Below, in pieces: positions 1-9,900 of a DNA stretch of 64,000 nucleotides (positions within the stretch are counted from its first letter, which is position 1; each line of letters begins with the position of its first letter). The notes beneath the pieces were generated by a model. It worked only from the letters and a program-made list of their open reading frames with translations, was not told the DNA's origin and did not search any database. Source of the DNA: Hominiventricola filiformis (GTDB taxonomy: Bacteria > Bacillota > Clostridia > Lachnospirales > Lachnospiraceae); contig NZ_JAJEPS010000009.1 in the NCBI RefSeq assembly GCF_020686965.1, forward strand, positions 1 through 64,000, in the 5' to 3' direction. Both the position numbers and the translations under genes were made by a program.

Positions 1-2134
1 TAACAGTTACCTCATAGATATACTTGTCGTCTTTCGTCAGTTTGAAGCTATAATCAGTACCATAGGTTGCAGAATTAGCTGCCGTTACATCAGCTTTACC
101 GTCACCCTCTACAGTAACTGTGTAAGTCTTCGGAGTCTTGGATGCTGCTTTGATATTCAGATTTCCGGTAACATTTTTAATTGTGAAAGTGCCGTCTCCA
201 TTATCCGTCGGAGTTACCGCATCTTCGCCCATCTTTGCATCAAATGTATAATCATAATGCGGATCTTTTGCAGTGAAGGTGTAATCAGCACCCGGCATTA
301 CGGTAGATTCTCCCTCGAAATTCTCATCCAAAGTAACCTGATATCCGCCAACAGAAACGGTTACTTTTGATGCTGCTGCAATCGTAGCATCCGGTGCATC
401 ATGTACAGTAGCACTTTCGGACTTATCAATCTTTGCTGCAGTTACACTTACCTCTGCATCTCCGGATGCTTTTCCGGTAAAGGTGAGAACCAGGTTGTCC
501 GTTCCACAGGTCTTGTCATCGCCATAACCTGCGATAGTCAGAGTACCATTTTCATCTTTTACAGTTGCATCTGTATTAATTGCTTTGTATGCCAGTTTTG
601 CAGCATCATAAGCTACATTAATGAAGTATGCATTGTAAGCAGTTTCGTTATCATTGGTCACAGTCAGAGTTACAGTCGCATCCTCACCGATATTAATCTT
701 GCTGTCCTCGCCTGCAGAAATGGTGTACGCCTCAGTTACCGGCACATCCGGTTCATCCGGGCCTTCAGAAGTCTGCCATGCAAGAACCGGATAACCATTA
801 TTGATCTTTCCAAGATCCTTCTTGAATCCATCTCCCAGAGCAGCAAGAATATCTGCTGATTTCAGTTCTTCCTCAGTTTTTGCTACAGCTGCAGTTTTAC
901 TTGCGCGAAAACCAGATTTAATTCCTGCGCTTGCTGAAGTATCCAGATAATACAGATTCGTTGCTGTAACAATCTGTGTATGATATCCTCCAATCGCGCC
1001 CACATATACAGAACTTCCGGTTGCTTCACAGTTTATCGTACCTACATTGTAACAGTTTTCAATCTCATTAGAAATTGCCGGTGAAATTATGCTTGATGTA
1101 GAACCGCTATTTTTTGCTGCAATTCCTGCAACATAATCACTACTAGCACCACCGTTGATTGTTCCTGCATTATAACAGTTTCTAATAATTCCAGCCCAGC
1201 TTCCGGATCTCTCTGCAGACGTACTGTAAGAATATTCAAATTTATATGCAATTCCTCCTGCACCTTTTAATCCAGAGATCGTTGCAAGATTAGCAGAGTC
1301 TTCAATCGTAGTTCCCGCACCATAACAGGTAATACCGCCTGCTTGTCCATACAGAGAAGTAACATTTCCGGTATTGATACAGTTTTTAACGGTCACATTA
1401 CTGCCAGTGCTTTCGAAAACTCCACCTGTAGCAGAACCACCTGTAATTGTTCCTCTGTTTTCACAGTTGCTGATCACAGTATCCGTAATATTGGAGTTAT
1501 CACTGTAATAAGAAGAATATACCACAACGCCTGCAGCATTTCCCTTCGCATAAGAATTCGGATCATTCTCCACAGTAATATCTACATCATTGATAATATG
1601 ATCAATGTTGCTTCCCTTTGCAGAACCAATTACACCACCTGCATAATATCTGGACATAGATGCCGTCTGATACTGCATGTCAACCACGAGCTGGCCATCT
1701 ACTGTCAGATTTTTTACATTAGCACCGGTCACATATCCAAACAGTCCCATACTGGTAGTTCTGTCCGTTCTGATGGCCGCCTTATTCTTATAATAGAATC
1801 CGCTAATGGTATGACCATCGCCATCAAAGGTTCCTGAATAACCTGCTAATGATGGAATCGTGCCACCCATTTCATAACCTTCCCAGTTCTGATCATTCAG
1901 ATCGATATCTGCAGTCAGCTTACCAGAAATTCCATGTGTCGTGCTTCCTTGTGTCTTTTTAGCAAACCATGCTAATTCCTCCGCTGTACCAATCTGGTAG
2001 ACACCGCCCACCGCTTTCGGTGCTGTTTGAGTAGTTCCATCCCAGGTTCCAGTGCCTTCTGCTCTGACACTCACTGGTATAACGCTTAAGGACACCATCA
2101 GTGCCAGAACAAATGAAAAAATTTTCTTTTTCAC
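1..2134 (-). CDS. GLUG-repeat secreted surface protein (3' end outside window)
   Basis: The reading frame starts at a GTG preceded by a purine-rich AGAGGG site and runs off the window, so at least 711 residues are visible. The first ~25 residues are a signal peptide (VKKKIFS start, then a hydrophobic core). A segment with the pattern Trp-Asp-Gly ... Gly-x-Tyr-x-Ile ... Glu-Leu-x-Trp-Phe-Ala opens a block of GLUG repeats (GGI-A/V-G motifs) to about residue 450. Next come a cohesin-like/Ig-like beta domain (about 455-580, NAYFINVAYDAAKL region) and the first beta repeats of a VTGNLNI type. The order matches the C-terminal half of the giant protein at 3903-12179, so this is a shorter paralog. 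By analogy a dockerin is expected beyond position 1 but cannot be seen. It lies under the riboswitch at 2293-2414. Confidence 0.85.
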   Translation of the reverse strand, partial: MKKKIFSFVLALMVSLSVIPVSVRAEGTGTWDGTTQTAPKAVGGVYQIGTAEELAWFAKKTQGSTTHGISGKLTADIDLNDQNWEGYEMGGTIPSLAGYSGTFDGDGHTISGFYYKNKAAIRTDRTTSMGLFGYVTGANVKNLTVDGQLVVDMQYQTASMSRYYAGGVIGSAKGSNIDHIINDVDITVENDPNSYAKGNAAGVVVYSSYYSDNSNITDTVISNCENRGTITGGSATGGVFESTGSNVTVKNCINTGNVTSLYGQAGGITCYGAGTTIEDSANLATISGLKGAGGIAYKFEYSYSTSAERSGSWAGIIRNCYNAGTINGGASSDYVAGIAAKNSGSTSSIISPAISNEIENCYNVGTINCEATGSSVYVGAIGGYHTQIVTATNLYYLDTSASAGIKSGFRASKTAAVAKTEEELKSADILAALGDGFKKDLGKINNGYPVLAWQTSEGPDEPDVPVTEAYTISAGEDSKINIGEDATVTLTVTNDNETAYNAYFINVAYDAAKLAYKAINTDATVKDENGTLTIAGYGDDKTCGTDNLVLTFTGKASGDAEVSVTAAKIDKSESATVHDAPDATIAAASKVTVSVGGYQVTLDENFEGESTVMPGADYTFTAKDPHYDYTFDAKMGEDAVTPTDNGDGTFTIKNVTGNLNIKAASKTPKTYTVTVEGDGKADVTAANSATYGTDYSFKLTKDDKYIYEVTV

Positions 2135-2207
2135 TTTTTTCTTTCCCTCTCTTTATTTTTTATTACAATCCGCCTTCCGTGGAATGTTTTCTTGATGTAC
2201 ACCAAAC

Positions 2208-2240
2208 AAAAAAAACGACTGCAGATCTCTCTGCAGCCGT
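2208..2240 (-). terminator. Riboswitch-linked intrinsic terminator 1
   Basis: A GC-rich stem (CGGCTGCAGA / TCTGCAGTCG) is followed on the minus strand by a run of eight T. It lies between the aptamer at 2293-2414 and the start codon at 2134, where a transcription-terminating expression platform belongs. Confidence 0.8.
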
Positions 2241-2292
2241 CCTACTGTTCGCCTTAAAAATAATGAAAATATAATTGTAATTTGTGTCCTTC

Positions 2293-2414
2293 ACAGCAGA
2301 TATCTGAGTTATGCCCATTCTTCCGTCGGACAATCACAGCGACGCATTCCTCCCTGAATCTCACAGGGTTCTCTTTTCCTGCCTGTCACCTTTTCCAAAG
2401 GTAACGCAGACTGT
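2293..2414 (-). promoter_or_regulatory. Cobalamin-type riboswitch aptamer 1
   Basis: Read on the minus strand, the leader has the ordered core elements of cobalamin riboswitches: GGAAAAG, then a CCTGTGAGATTCAGG hairpin matching the GGTGAAAATCC element, then GTCGCTGTGA matching GCCACTGTGA, and AACTCAGATATCTGCTG matching AAGTCAGGATACCTGCC. The copy begins only ten bases after the stop codon of the cohesin gene. I see no separate promoter in that gap, so it may act as an internal control point in a cohesin-GLUG transcript. The assignment is by eye; ligand class is not tested. Confidence 0.78.
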
Positions 2415-2423
2415 AAAGTTTAT

Positions 2424-3329
2424 TTATGATTGTTTCTTTTTCCGATACCATACAGCACCACCTGCGGCAGCTGCCAGAACTACGATGACAATAATGATTC
2501 CATACTGTCCTGTCTGTGACTCGGTCTGCGGTTCACCCTCTGCCCATTTTGCGTAAAGGGTCATGTTTCCTTTCACTGTATCTTCCGCAAAGTCCCATTC
2601 ATTGTTCAGATCCATATCGGTACACCATGCTTCCAGATAATAGCCTTCCCGTACTGGATCCTCCGGTTTCTGCAGCTTCTCTCCCAGCACCGCCGTCACA
2701 TCATCCACCGCGCTTCCGCCATTGGTTTCATAGTGAACCTTGCAGTCTGTGCTGACAACGACCGTCACATCTTTGGTCTCTGACGGATAAGAACCGGAAC
2801 CATCCTGATAGGATACCAGGCAGTCTTCATTAGAAATCGTGGAGCTTCCTTCCGTTCCAGTGACTTTCAACTGAAAGGTTCCAATCAAAATGCTGGGCTG
2901 CCAGCTATCACCGCCGCTCATGGAAACATAGTTCATATAGAACTTTCTCATGTTATCTCTCATGGCAAGATCTCTGGTCTCAATACCGTTGGTCACCAAT
3001 GCACTTCCATCTACCAATTCAAAAAAATTACTGTCATAAGCAATCTCATCCTGCATGGCATACATGGTATATGCTTCCTCTGCATCTGTCCGCTTCAGGG
3101 TAAAGGAAACCGTAATCACATCGCCGGGATTCACATTGACCGTATCTTTTCCATCTACTTCCAGCTGGAAAAGAAAACTTTCCTCGTCTCCTTCCGCTGC
3201 TGCAGCCGTACTTTCCTCCGTGGAATCTGTTTCGTCCACACTTGCTGCATACACCGGCAGCATACTTCCCGCAAAAACAGTAAATGCTGTCAAAAATGCA
3301 CCTACTTTTGCTATTGTTTTACTCTTCAT
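2424..3329 (-). CDS. Cell-surface cohesin-domain protein with C-terminal membrane anchor
   Basis: The start is the ATG at 3329 behind a GGGAGG site; longer upstream reading runs back through the riboswitch. The 301-residue product has a signal peptide (1-28), an acidic linker, a cohesin-like domain (about 50-200, with the VNPGDVITVSF strand and a later ILIGTFQLKV strand), an InlB/Flg_new beta repeat (about 205-275, YETNGG to LYAKWAEG), then SQTG, a hydrophobic segment and an RKKK tail. The tail resembles a sortase signal but lacks LPxTG, so plain membrane anchoring is equally likely. Cohesins bind dockerins, and the giant protein encoded next door ends in a dockerin, so this is probably its surface receptor. 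Expression is governed by the riboswitch at 3464-3586. Confidence 0.85.
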   Translation of the reverse strand: MKSKTIAKVGAFLTAFTVFAGSMLPVYAASVDETDSTEESTAAAAEGDEESFLFQLEVDGKDTVNVNPGDVITVSFTLKRTDAEEAYTMYAMQDEIAYDSNFFELVDGSALVTNGIETRDLAMRDNMRKFYMNYVSMSGGDSWQPSILIGTFQLKVTGTEGSSTISNEDCLVSYQDGSGSYPSETKDVTVVVSTDCKVHYETNGGSAVDDVTAVLGEKLQKPEDPVREGYYLEAWCTDMDLNNEWDFAEDTVKGNMTLYAKWAEGEPQTESQTGQYGIIIVIVVLAAAAGGAVWYRKKKQS

Positions 3330-3373
3330 AGTTCCTCCCAAGATAAGTTTTTCTATTGCCGTTCCTATACGAC

Positions 3374-3405
3374 AAAAAAAACAGCTGCAGAATACTCTGC
3401 AGCCG
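3374..3405 (-). terminator. Riboswitch-linked intrinsic terminator 2
   Basis: The stem CGGCTGCAGA / TCTGCAGCTG is followed by a T run on the minus strand. It lies between aptamer 2 and the cohesin gene start and is nearly the same as terminator 1, which indicates duplicated leaders. Confidence 0.8.
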
Positions 3406-3463
3406 TCTGTCTTACTGTCCGTCATAAAAATGAAAATCAGTTCAATTGTAACCAAAGTACTTT

Positions 3464-3586
3464 ACAGCAGATGTCTGAGTTATGTTCGACACACTTTATC
3501 GAACAATTACAGCGACGCATTCCTCCCTGAATCTCACAGGGTTGTCTTTTCCTGTCCATTGTTTTCATCAAAACAACGCAGACTGT
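3464..3586 (-). promoter_or_regulatory. Cobalamin-type riboswitch aptamer 2
   Basis: The minus strand carries the same core as aptamer 1: a GGACAGGAAAAG stretch, the CCCTGTGAGATTCAGGG hairpin, GCGTCGCTGTAA, a TTGTTCGA/TCGAACA side hairpin and AACTCAGACATCTGCTG. Spacing and order fit the cobalamin riboswitch family. With its terminator it forms an off-switch leader for the cohesin gene. Confidence 0.8.
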
Positions 3587-3599
3587 AACGTACAGTTTC

Positions 3600-3628
3600 A
3601 CTATAGCACATTCTTATTTTTTTGACAA
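3600..3628 (-). promoter_or_regulatory. Sigma-A promoter for riboswitch 2 and the cohesin gene
   Basis: TTGTCA (3623-3628) and TATAGT (3600-3605) are separated by 17 bases, placing the start about 10 bases before aptamer 2. The -35 box and most of the spacer lie inside the duplicated 3' end of the TIM-barrel gene. The other copy at 12674-12796 has the same -35 but reads TATAAC. Confidence 0.7.
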
Positions 3629-3724
3629 TCCATTAACAAAATTTTTCCCTGATCCAAATATTTTCCCAGTTCTTCCCTGCTCCTTGTAATATATTCATAG
3701 GTCACATACAACGGCTGTATCCGC
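3601..3724 (-). pseudogene. Duplicated 3' fragment of the TIM-barrel gene
   Basis: These bases repeat the last ~40 codons of the gene at 12673-13635 without a mismatch (123 bp), ending here at TAG instead of TAA. There is no start signal, so it is not a gene. It marks the original junction between the TIM-barrel gene and the cohesin leader before the giant-gene module was placed between them. Confidence 0.9.
3602..3724 (+). repeat. 123-bp direct repeat, left copy
   Basis: It is identical to 12674-12796 in the same orientation. It lies just outside the left 101-bp inverted repeat, as the right copy lies just outside the right one. Confidence 0.92.
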
Positions 3725-3824
3725 CTGACTTTTGCAGCTAAATGGATATAAAAAACCCGCCAAACCTAGTAAATACAGGGCTTAAGGAAATGTGCTTCGA
3801 TATGTTCTTTTGTCCAGACATACA
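3724..3824 (-). repeat. 101-bp inverted repeat, left copy
   Basis: The reverse complement of this segment matches 12572-12672 with one mismatch seen (CCTAGT here, CCCAGT there). Read on the minus strand it encodes part of the transposase-like peptide described at 12500-12625. The pair bounds the module holding the giant gene. Confidence 0.92.
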
Positions 3825-3856
3825 AAGGAAAAATTACCTTTATAATCAGATTCACA

Positions 3857-3900
3857 ACAAAAATATCGCGGACACCAATTGGCATCCGCGATATTTTTGT
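3857..3900 (-). terminator. Terminator of the giant GLUG gene
   Basis: A perfect 16-bp inverted repeat (ACAAAAATATCGCGGA and its complement) with a 12-base loop begins two bases after the stop codon. The A/T ends make it usable in both directions. Confidence 0.85.
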
Positions 3901-3902
3901 CA

Positions 3903-6900
3903 CTACTTATTTCTCTTGATCATCTCCTGTACTGCCTGGCTTGCATCCAGTACATTGACCTTGCGGTCATTGTTCACATCTGCATTCAGGAATTTTTCCA
4001 TGGTAGCCATGTCAAAATTCTCATACATAGCATTGTACATATTGTAGATGAGCTGGACATCATTGATACCCACTGTTCCAGTACCGTTCACGTCATAGTC
4101 ATATGCGAGGGTCTGCTTTGTTCCTGCAGCTTCCTGTACCTTACCAGCTGCTTCTGCCTCTACTTCACTCTGGCTCTTATCAGAGATCAGCAGATATGCA
4201 TATGCCTGGTAGTTCGTGGACCAGTACATGCTGTGCGTGTCATAGGTCAGGATATTTCCATCGTCCACTGCACCAGAAGCCGTTACCAACCAGATCGCCT
4301 TCTCGTCTCCCAGATCCAGATACTTGCTGACCGTCTGTGTAATAATACCTTTCCGCTCAGCGGTAACGTTCAGTTCTTCACCAGTCACTTTCGAAGCCGG
4401 GATCTTGTAGGTCTTGCCGTCTGCCTCCGGAGTCAGGACTGTTCCGTCTGCCAGCTTCAGGGTGTATTCATACACATCCGTTGCTGTCATCTCAAAGGTA
4501 AATTCCTGATTTCTCATGGCCAGCTGAGTTGTTCCGCCGGTCACGTTACCAGAGCCATTGCCTGTGAAGTTGATCTTTGTTCTGGTAGACATGTCTACCT
4601 CTTTGCTCACAGTGATCTGGATATCACCAGTCACATTGATTCCTGCGATGGTATAGGTCTTCTGGTCTGCATCCATACTTACCGGGCAGTCTTCCCCATT
4701 TTTCTTCACGGTCACAAGGTAGGTGTAACCATATTTCTTATCTACCGTAAAGGTGTAATCCTGAAGATAAGTAGCCGATCCTGCTGCTGTCAGATCTTCT
4801 TTTCCGGTTCCATCTGTGGTTATCGTATAGGTCTTCGGTGTTCTGGTTGCTGTCACATTCAGATCGCCGGTTACATTGCCGATGTTGTAATAAATCTCTC
4901 CATTGGTATCCGTCTTCTTCTCAGCCGTCACGTTCTGTCCATTCATCTGAGCCGTGATCTCATAATCATAATGCTGGTCGTTCAGATTGATCCGGTAATC
5001 CGTTCCGTCTTTTACCGTGGAGTCACCATGGATCTCTCCTACCAGAGTCACTCTATGGATATTTTCCACCGTCACTTTACAGGAATCATTCAGAATCTGT
5101 GCATTCGGAGCATCTGCGGTGGTGGCATGTTCGCTCTTATCGATCTTTGCTGCTGTGACAGTGATATTACTCTCACCTGCTGCGTTTCCGGTAAATGTCA
5201 ATAAGATACTATCGATGCCAACGGTACGGTCTTCTCCATAGCCAGTGATCCTCAGTGTTCCAGATCCATCGTCTGTCACCTTCAGATTGGAAACATTGGC
5301 ATCATTGATTCCCTTATAAGTCAGTACCGCAGGATCATAGGTCACTGTCAGATCATACGCATTGTAAGTGATCTCATCCTTACTCTTAACTGTGATCACT
5401 GCCTGTACATCATCTCCAATCGGAAGGCTTGCACTGCCTCCTGATACAGAGAGTGCATATCCTTGATCCGGAAGCTGCTCTGCCCCTGGCTGTACCATCA
5501 CTTTACAGATGGCCGGAGCACTCACATCCGTTCCTTCCACCATCAGATACTGGGTTCCTGCATCTGGGAATCTGCAGATAATGCTTCCATCATCTCTTGT
5601 CGTACCCATCTCGGTCCACTGCTCTTTTGGTAATGACGGGTCTGTTGTATAGTACACCTTTGCACCGGCAACCGTCATATCTGTCGGCTCACCTGTGTTC
5701 ATATTCGCCCAGCCACGGCGAAGCACTACTTTCCTAGGTTCGCTTGCTGTCATCTCCATCTGCTCTGCTGCCGTACCGTCTGTCAAAGTGAAATACGGGA
5801 ATCCGGCATTGGCATCTTTGTAGAAATTATTATTACTGTACATAGCAACATCAATTACATCCCCATCTTCCAGGGTCATATAATCTGCCGTAGCACCCAT
5901 ACCCGGCTTCATCAGCGGATACTGATGATTCAGGAAATAGGTCAGGTTTTCACCGTGTCCCCAGAATTTCTGGAAATACATATGACTGAATCCACCTGTA
6001 ACTGTCATTGCAGAAGAATTGTTCGTCACTCTTGATCCATCACTCAGATAATATTTTTCCAGCATCTGGATCATCAGATGCAGTACAGTCGGCTGCTCCA
6101 CCGGTGCGCCATTTTCAGTTATCATATACTTCTGCAGATCATATGCAGAGAGGTCAAAATATTCCACATCCACCGGAACCATTGCAAGTAATGTGCTGTC
6201 TGCATCATTTCCAGTTACATACTTTCCATCAAGTGAAAGTGAAAAATACACGGTCTTTTTGTTCTGTTCTCCAGTTGACGGACGAATCAGTGTCCAGTGC
6301 GCATAGAGAACGGTATCTGCGTTGAATTTCGTCTCAGTTGTAATGGCTTCTCCACCATCTTTTTCTGTAAACCAGCCGTCAAACTTATAATTCCATCGAT
6401 ATGGAGTCGGAAGTTCATTGAGAGAACCATTCACTGCTACATTCACATCTGTGATATCACAGTCGCCGCCGTTCGCATTAAATGTAACCTGGAATCCATC
6501 TACTTCCCATGTCAGGATCGGATATCCGTTGTTCTTATTCTGCGTGTCTTTTGTATAACAGGTCACATATGCATCCGCATTCAGTTCCGATACGAAGGAC
6601 TCTTTCTTCATATCCTCTGCGCTCCGCATCTTCGCACCATTTGCCTGATATGCCGCAGAGAGCGGTCCCTGATAGAAGCTTCCCTTCTTGATCGTGATAT
6701 AATCATCTCCGCCAAAGCTTCCCACTGCGCCGCCACAATGCATACCACTACTTACTGATCCCACATTATAACAGCCCAGCGGCATGGATGCCACATAGAC
6801 ATTACCTGCGATTCCACCGATATAATCTGCTCCCTTAACCTCTCCGGTATTATAAGAGGCAATCAGTTCTGCGTAGTTCTGATGGGCTCCGACAATTCCT

Positions 6901-9900
6901 CCAACCTGTTCTGCCTTATCATTTCCAACTGTTCCTGTATTACGGCAATAACGGATATTTCCATAAGAGTTCGCTCCGGCGATTCCACCGATCAACTCTT
7001 TTCCACTAACTGCCGCCGTATTGCTGCAGCGCTCCACATTGTTATGGAGACCCACACAGCCCACGATTCCTCCAACCTGGATATTGCCGCTGACACTTCC
7101 TGAAAAGCTGCAGTCTGTGATGCTTGAAGCTTTCTCTACATCTTCCATAGCACCGGCAATTCCACCGGTCTGGGATACATCACCGGTAACTGTGACAGTA
7201 CCTGACAGATTCAGGCTCTTAACTTTTCCTCCGCCTGCGATCAATCCGAAGAATCCGGTCTCATCTTTCGTAGATGTGATCTTCAGATTCGTAATATGTT
7301 TTCCATTGCCATCAAAGGTACCTGCATATGCATGACCACTACGGCCAATGGGATACCAGTTGTCTGTAGTAAGTTTAATATCGTTCAGCAGCTTACCGCT
7401 GATCGCCGTATTGCCTCCATTCACCTCGCTGGCAAACCAATGCAGTTCCTTCTCAGTCCCGATCATGTAGACACCGCCTACATTGGCAGGCTCAGTGCAC
7501 TGAGCACTTTCCCACATATCTGCATCTGCTGCTGTGGTGACTGTCTTTGTGGAGGCCTCGAGCATACCTGCCACTTGATCGCTGGTAACGCGCACAGTCA
7601 GGACTTTACCCTGATCTGCCGCTGTCACGGTATAAGTCTCGCCGGTCGCTCCTTCGATCGGGGTCTTGCCCTCCTGATACCACTGATATTTTACAGGTAC
7701 GCTGTCAGAAGATTTGAATACTGCTGTCAGTGTTCTTCCGACTACCGGTGCTCCTTCGATCTTCAGAGAACCAGTCAGACCTTTCACTGCACTTTCTGTC
7801 TCTGCCTTCAGCACTCCTGATGCATCTGCACAGAGTGCTTTGACCCGAAGCTTTCTTCCTGCCATATTCTGCGGAATCTTGTACTCCGGTTTCTCTGTGA
7901 TCGCCAGAACTACATCATCGTTTTCATCATAGCTGTAGTACCAGATATAGATCAGACCAGTCTGATCTCCGGTGTACTGAGCAGTCACTGTCGCCTCTAC
8001 TTCAGCAGTTCCATTGATGGAAAGGGTTCCACTGATGGCTTCTTTACTGCCAAGACGTGTGAGCACCTCGGTCATCTGATTTTTTGCCTGGGCAAGTTCT
8101 GATTCAGAGCTTACCTGATTGTCGGTCGGATAACCATCATCTTCAAAGTCTCCGCCGGTCACATCTCCGATGTTGTACAGATTGCTCTTCTCAGCTTTCG
8201 TAACATTCAGTCCGAGGGTACCGCCTACACAGCCGCCCATGCTTTCCACACTGCCACTGTTGTACAGCTTGTCAACTTTTCCGTTATTACGTCCTACACA
8301 ACCACCGGCGTAACTGCGCATGGTGGCGTCTGTATTGATAATATGACCGCTATTTGCCACATTTTCGATCAATGCTGCGGCAAAATTTTCTCCATATCCA
8401 TCATTATTTCCAGCGATGCCGCCCGCCATATATCCGGTTGCACGGATCATACCTGTATTGATGCAGCCGGAGATCTTTGCTGTACTGTTCTTCGATGCTG
8501 TGTTCTCTCCAGCAATTCCACCCACATACTGGGCACCGCTGACTGCACCCTGGTTGGTACAGCTGGTAATGATTCCGTTATTTTCTCCGGTAATACCGGC
8601 TGTATAATTTCCACCAGTTACTGCTGCATCAGCAATACAGTTCTCAATGGTTCCCTGATTCTGAGACGCAATGGCTGCTGCACAGTCTCCGCTGATCACT
8701 TTTCCGGTTACTTTCAGGTTCTTGATCGTACCTTTATTCCATGCAAAGAGACCTGCTTCACCATTGGTCTTGCAGTACAGGTTCTTCACTGTATAGCCTG
8801 CACCATCAAGGATTCCGGCAAATGCGCTGTCCGCCGTGGTTCCGCCGATCGGTGTCCATGCCTGGTGATTCAGATTTACATCAGCCTTCAACACACCTTG
8901 GATGTTTGTTGTCGCCTTTGCTGCATCTGCAAACCATTTCAGTTCAGCCGCTGTGGAGATCTGGTAGATGCCATTCTCCTGTGCAGGCGGTGTGGCTGTA
9001 TGACCATCCCAGCCATCCGGATCTACGGCCGGCTGGTCCGGATCCGGTTCGTCGCTTCCCGCCTGCCACTTGAGGATCGGATAACCCTGATTACTATTCT
9101 CGCTATCTTCTGTAAACTTGTCTCCCAGGGTGGATGCCAGTGCTTTTAACTCTTCTGTTGTCTTCTTCTGTGCATCACCGGTCTGGATAGTACAGCTGTT
9201 AAGATTTCCTACCGTATTTAACTCACTCTGTAGAACGAAGACCTGATCTAAAGTCTTCTGTCCACTTGCCCATTCCAGCTTTCCTGCCACACTTCCTGCA
9301 TTTGTCGCTGATGGCGTGATGCTGGTGTAAGTATTTTTTATAACTCCTGAGCGGAAATTTCCGGTCAGACCACCCGCTACACCGGTAGTAGCAGTTACAG
9401 CACCTGTATTGTAACAGTCACTGATAGTTCCACCATTATAAAGGTCGCCAACAAGTCCGCCAACAAGAGAAGCTCCTTTCACGGATCCGCTGTTATAGCA
9501 TTCGGTCATGGCAGTCGTCTTGTTGGACTGAACTCTTCCCGTCACACCACCAGCTCTATTTGCTGTTGCTGTAACAGTGCCTGCATTGGAAGATGCTGTA
9601 ATTGAGTTATCTACAGAACCTGCTACACCTCCAACATAATTGCTTCCCGTAACGGTTACACTGTCCGTCACATGGCAGTTCTCTATGTCATAGGCATTAC
9701 CTGCAATCGCTCCTACATTATTTCCACGATAAGATCCGGACGCCTCGATCTTACTGTCCGTTATCGTAAGGTTGCTGATCTTACTGTCCGTTCCGGCATA
9801 TCCGAACAATCCTACATAATTCGATGTATAACCTGATCCGGTCATAGAAACATAGAGACCGGAAATGGTATGTCCATCACCGTCAAATGTACCCGTATAT

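Noticed and set aside
2293..2414. Cyclic-di-GMP riboswitch
   Set aside because: Such switches often precede surface proteins in Clostridia, but the core elements here fit the cobalamin family and I see no GEMM tetraloop/receptor pattern.
2424..2530. Canonical LPxTG sortase anchor on the cohesin protein
   Set aside because: The tail has SQTG, a hydrophobic segment and basic residues but no LPxTG, so only membrane anchoring is claimed.
3241..3329. Start of the cohesin gene at 3455
   Set aside because: The extra residues are encoded by the terminator and aptamer and lack a ribosome site; the ATG at 3329 has GGGAGG and begins a clear signal peptide.
3879..5204. A 441-residue plus-strand open frame opposite the giant gene
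   Set aside because: It is antisense to a strongly supported gene, rich in Cys, His, Ile and Leu with no domain, and has no convincing ribosome site.
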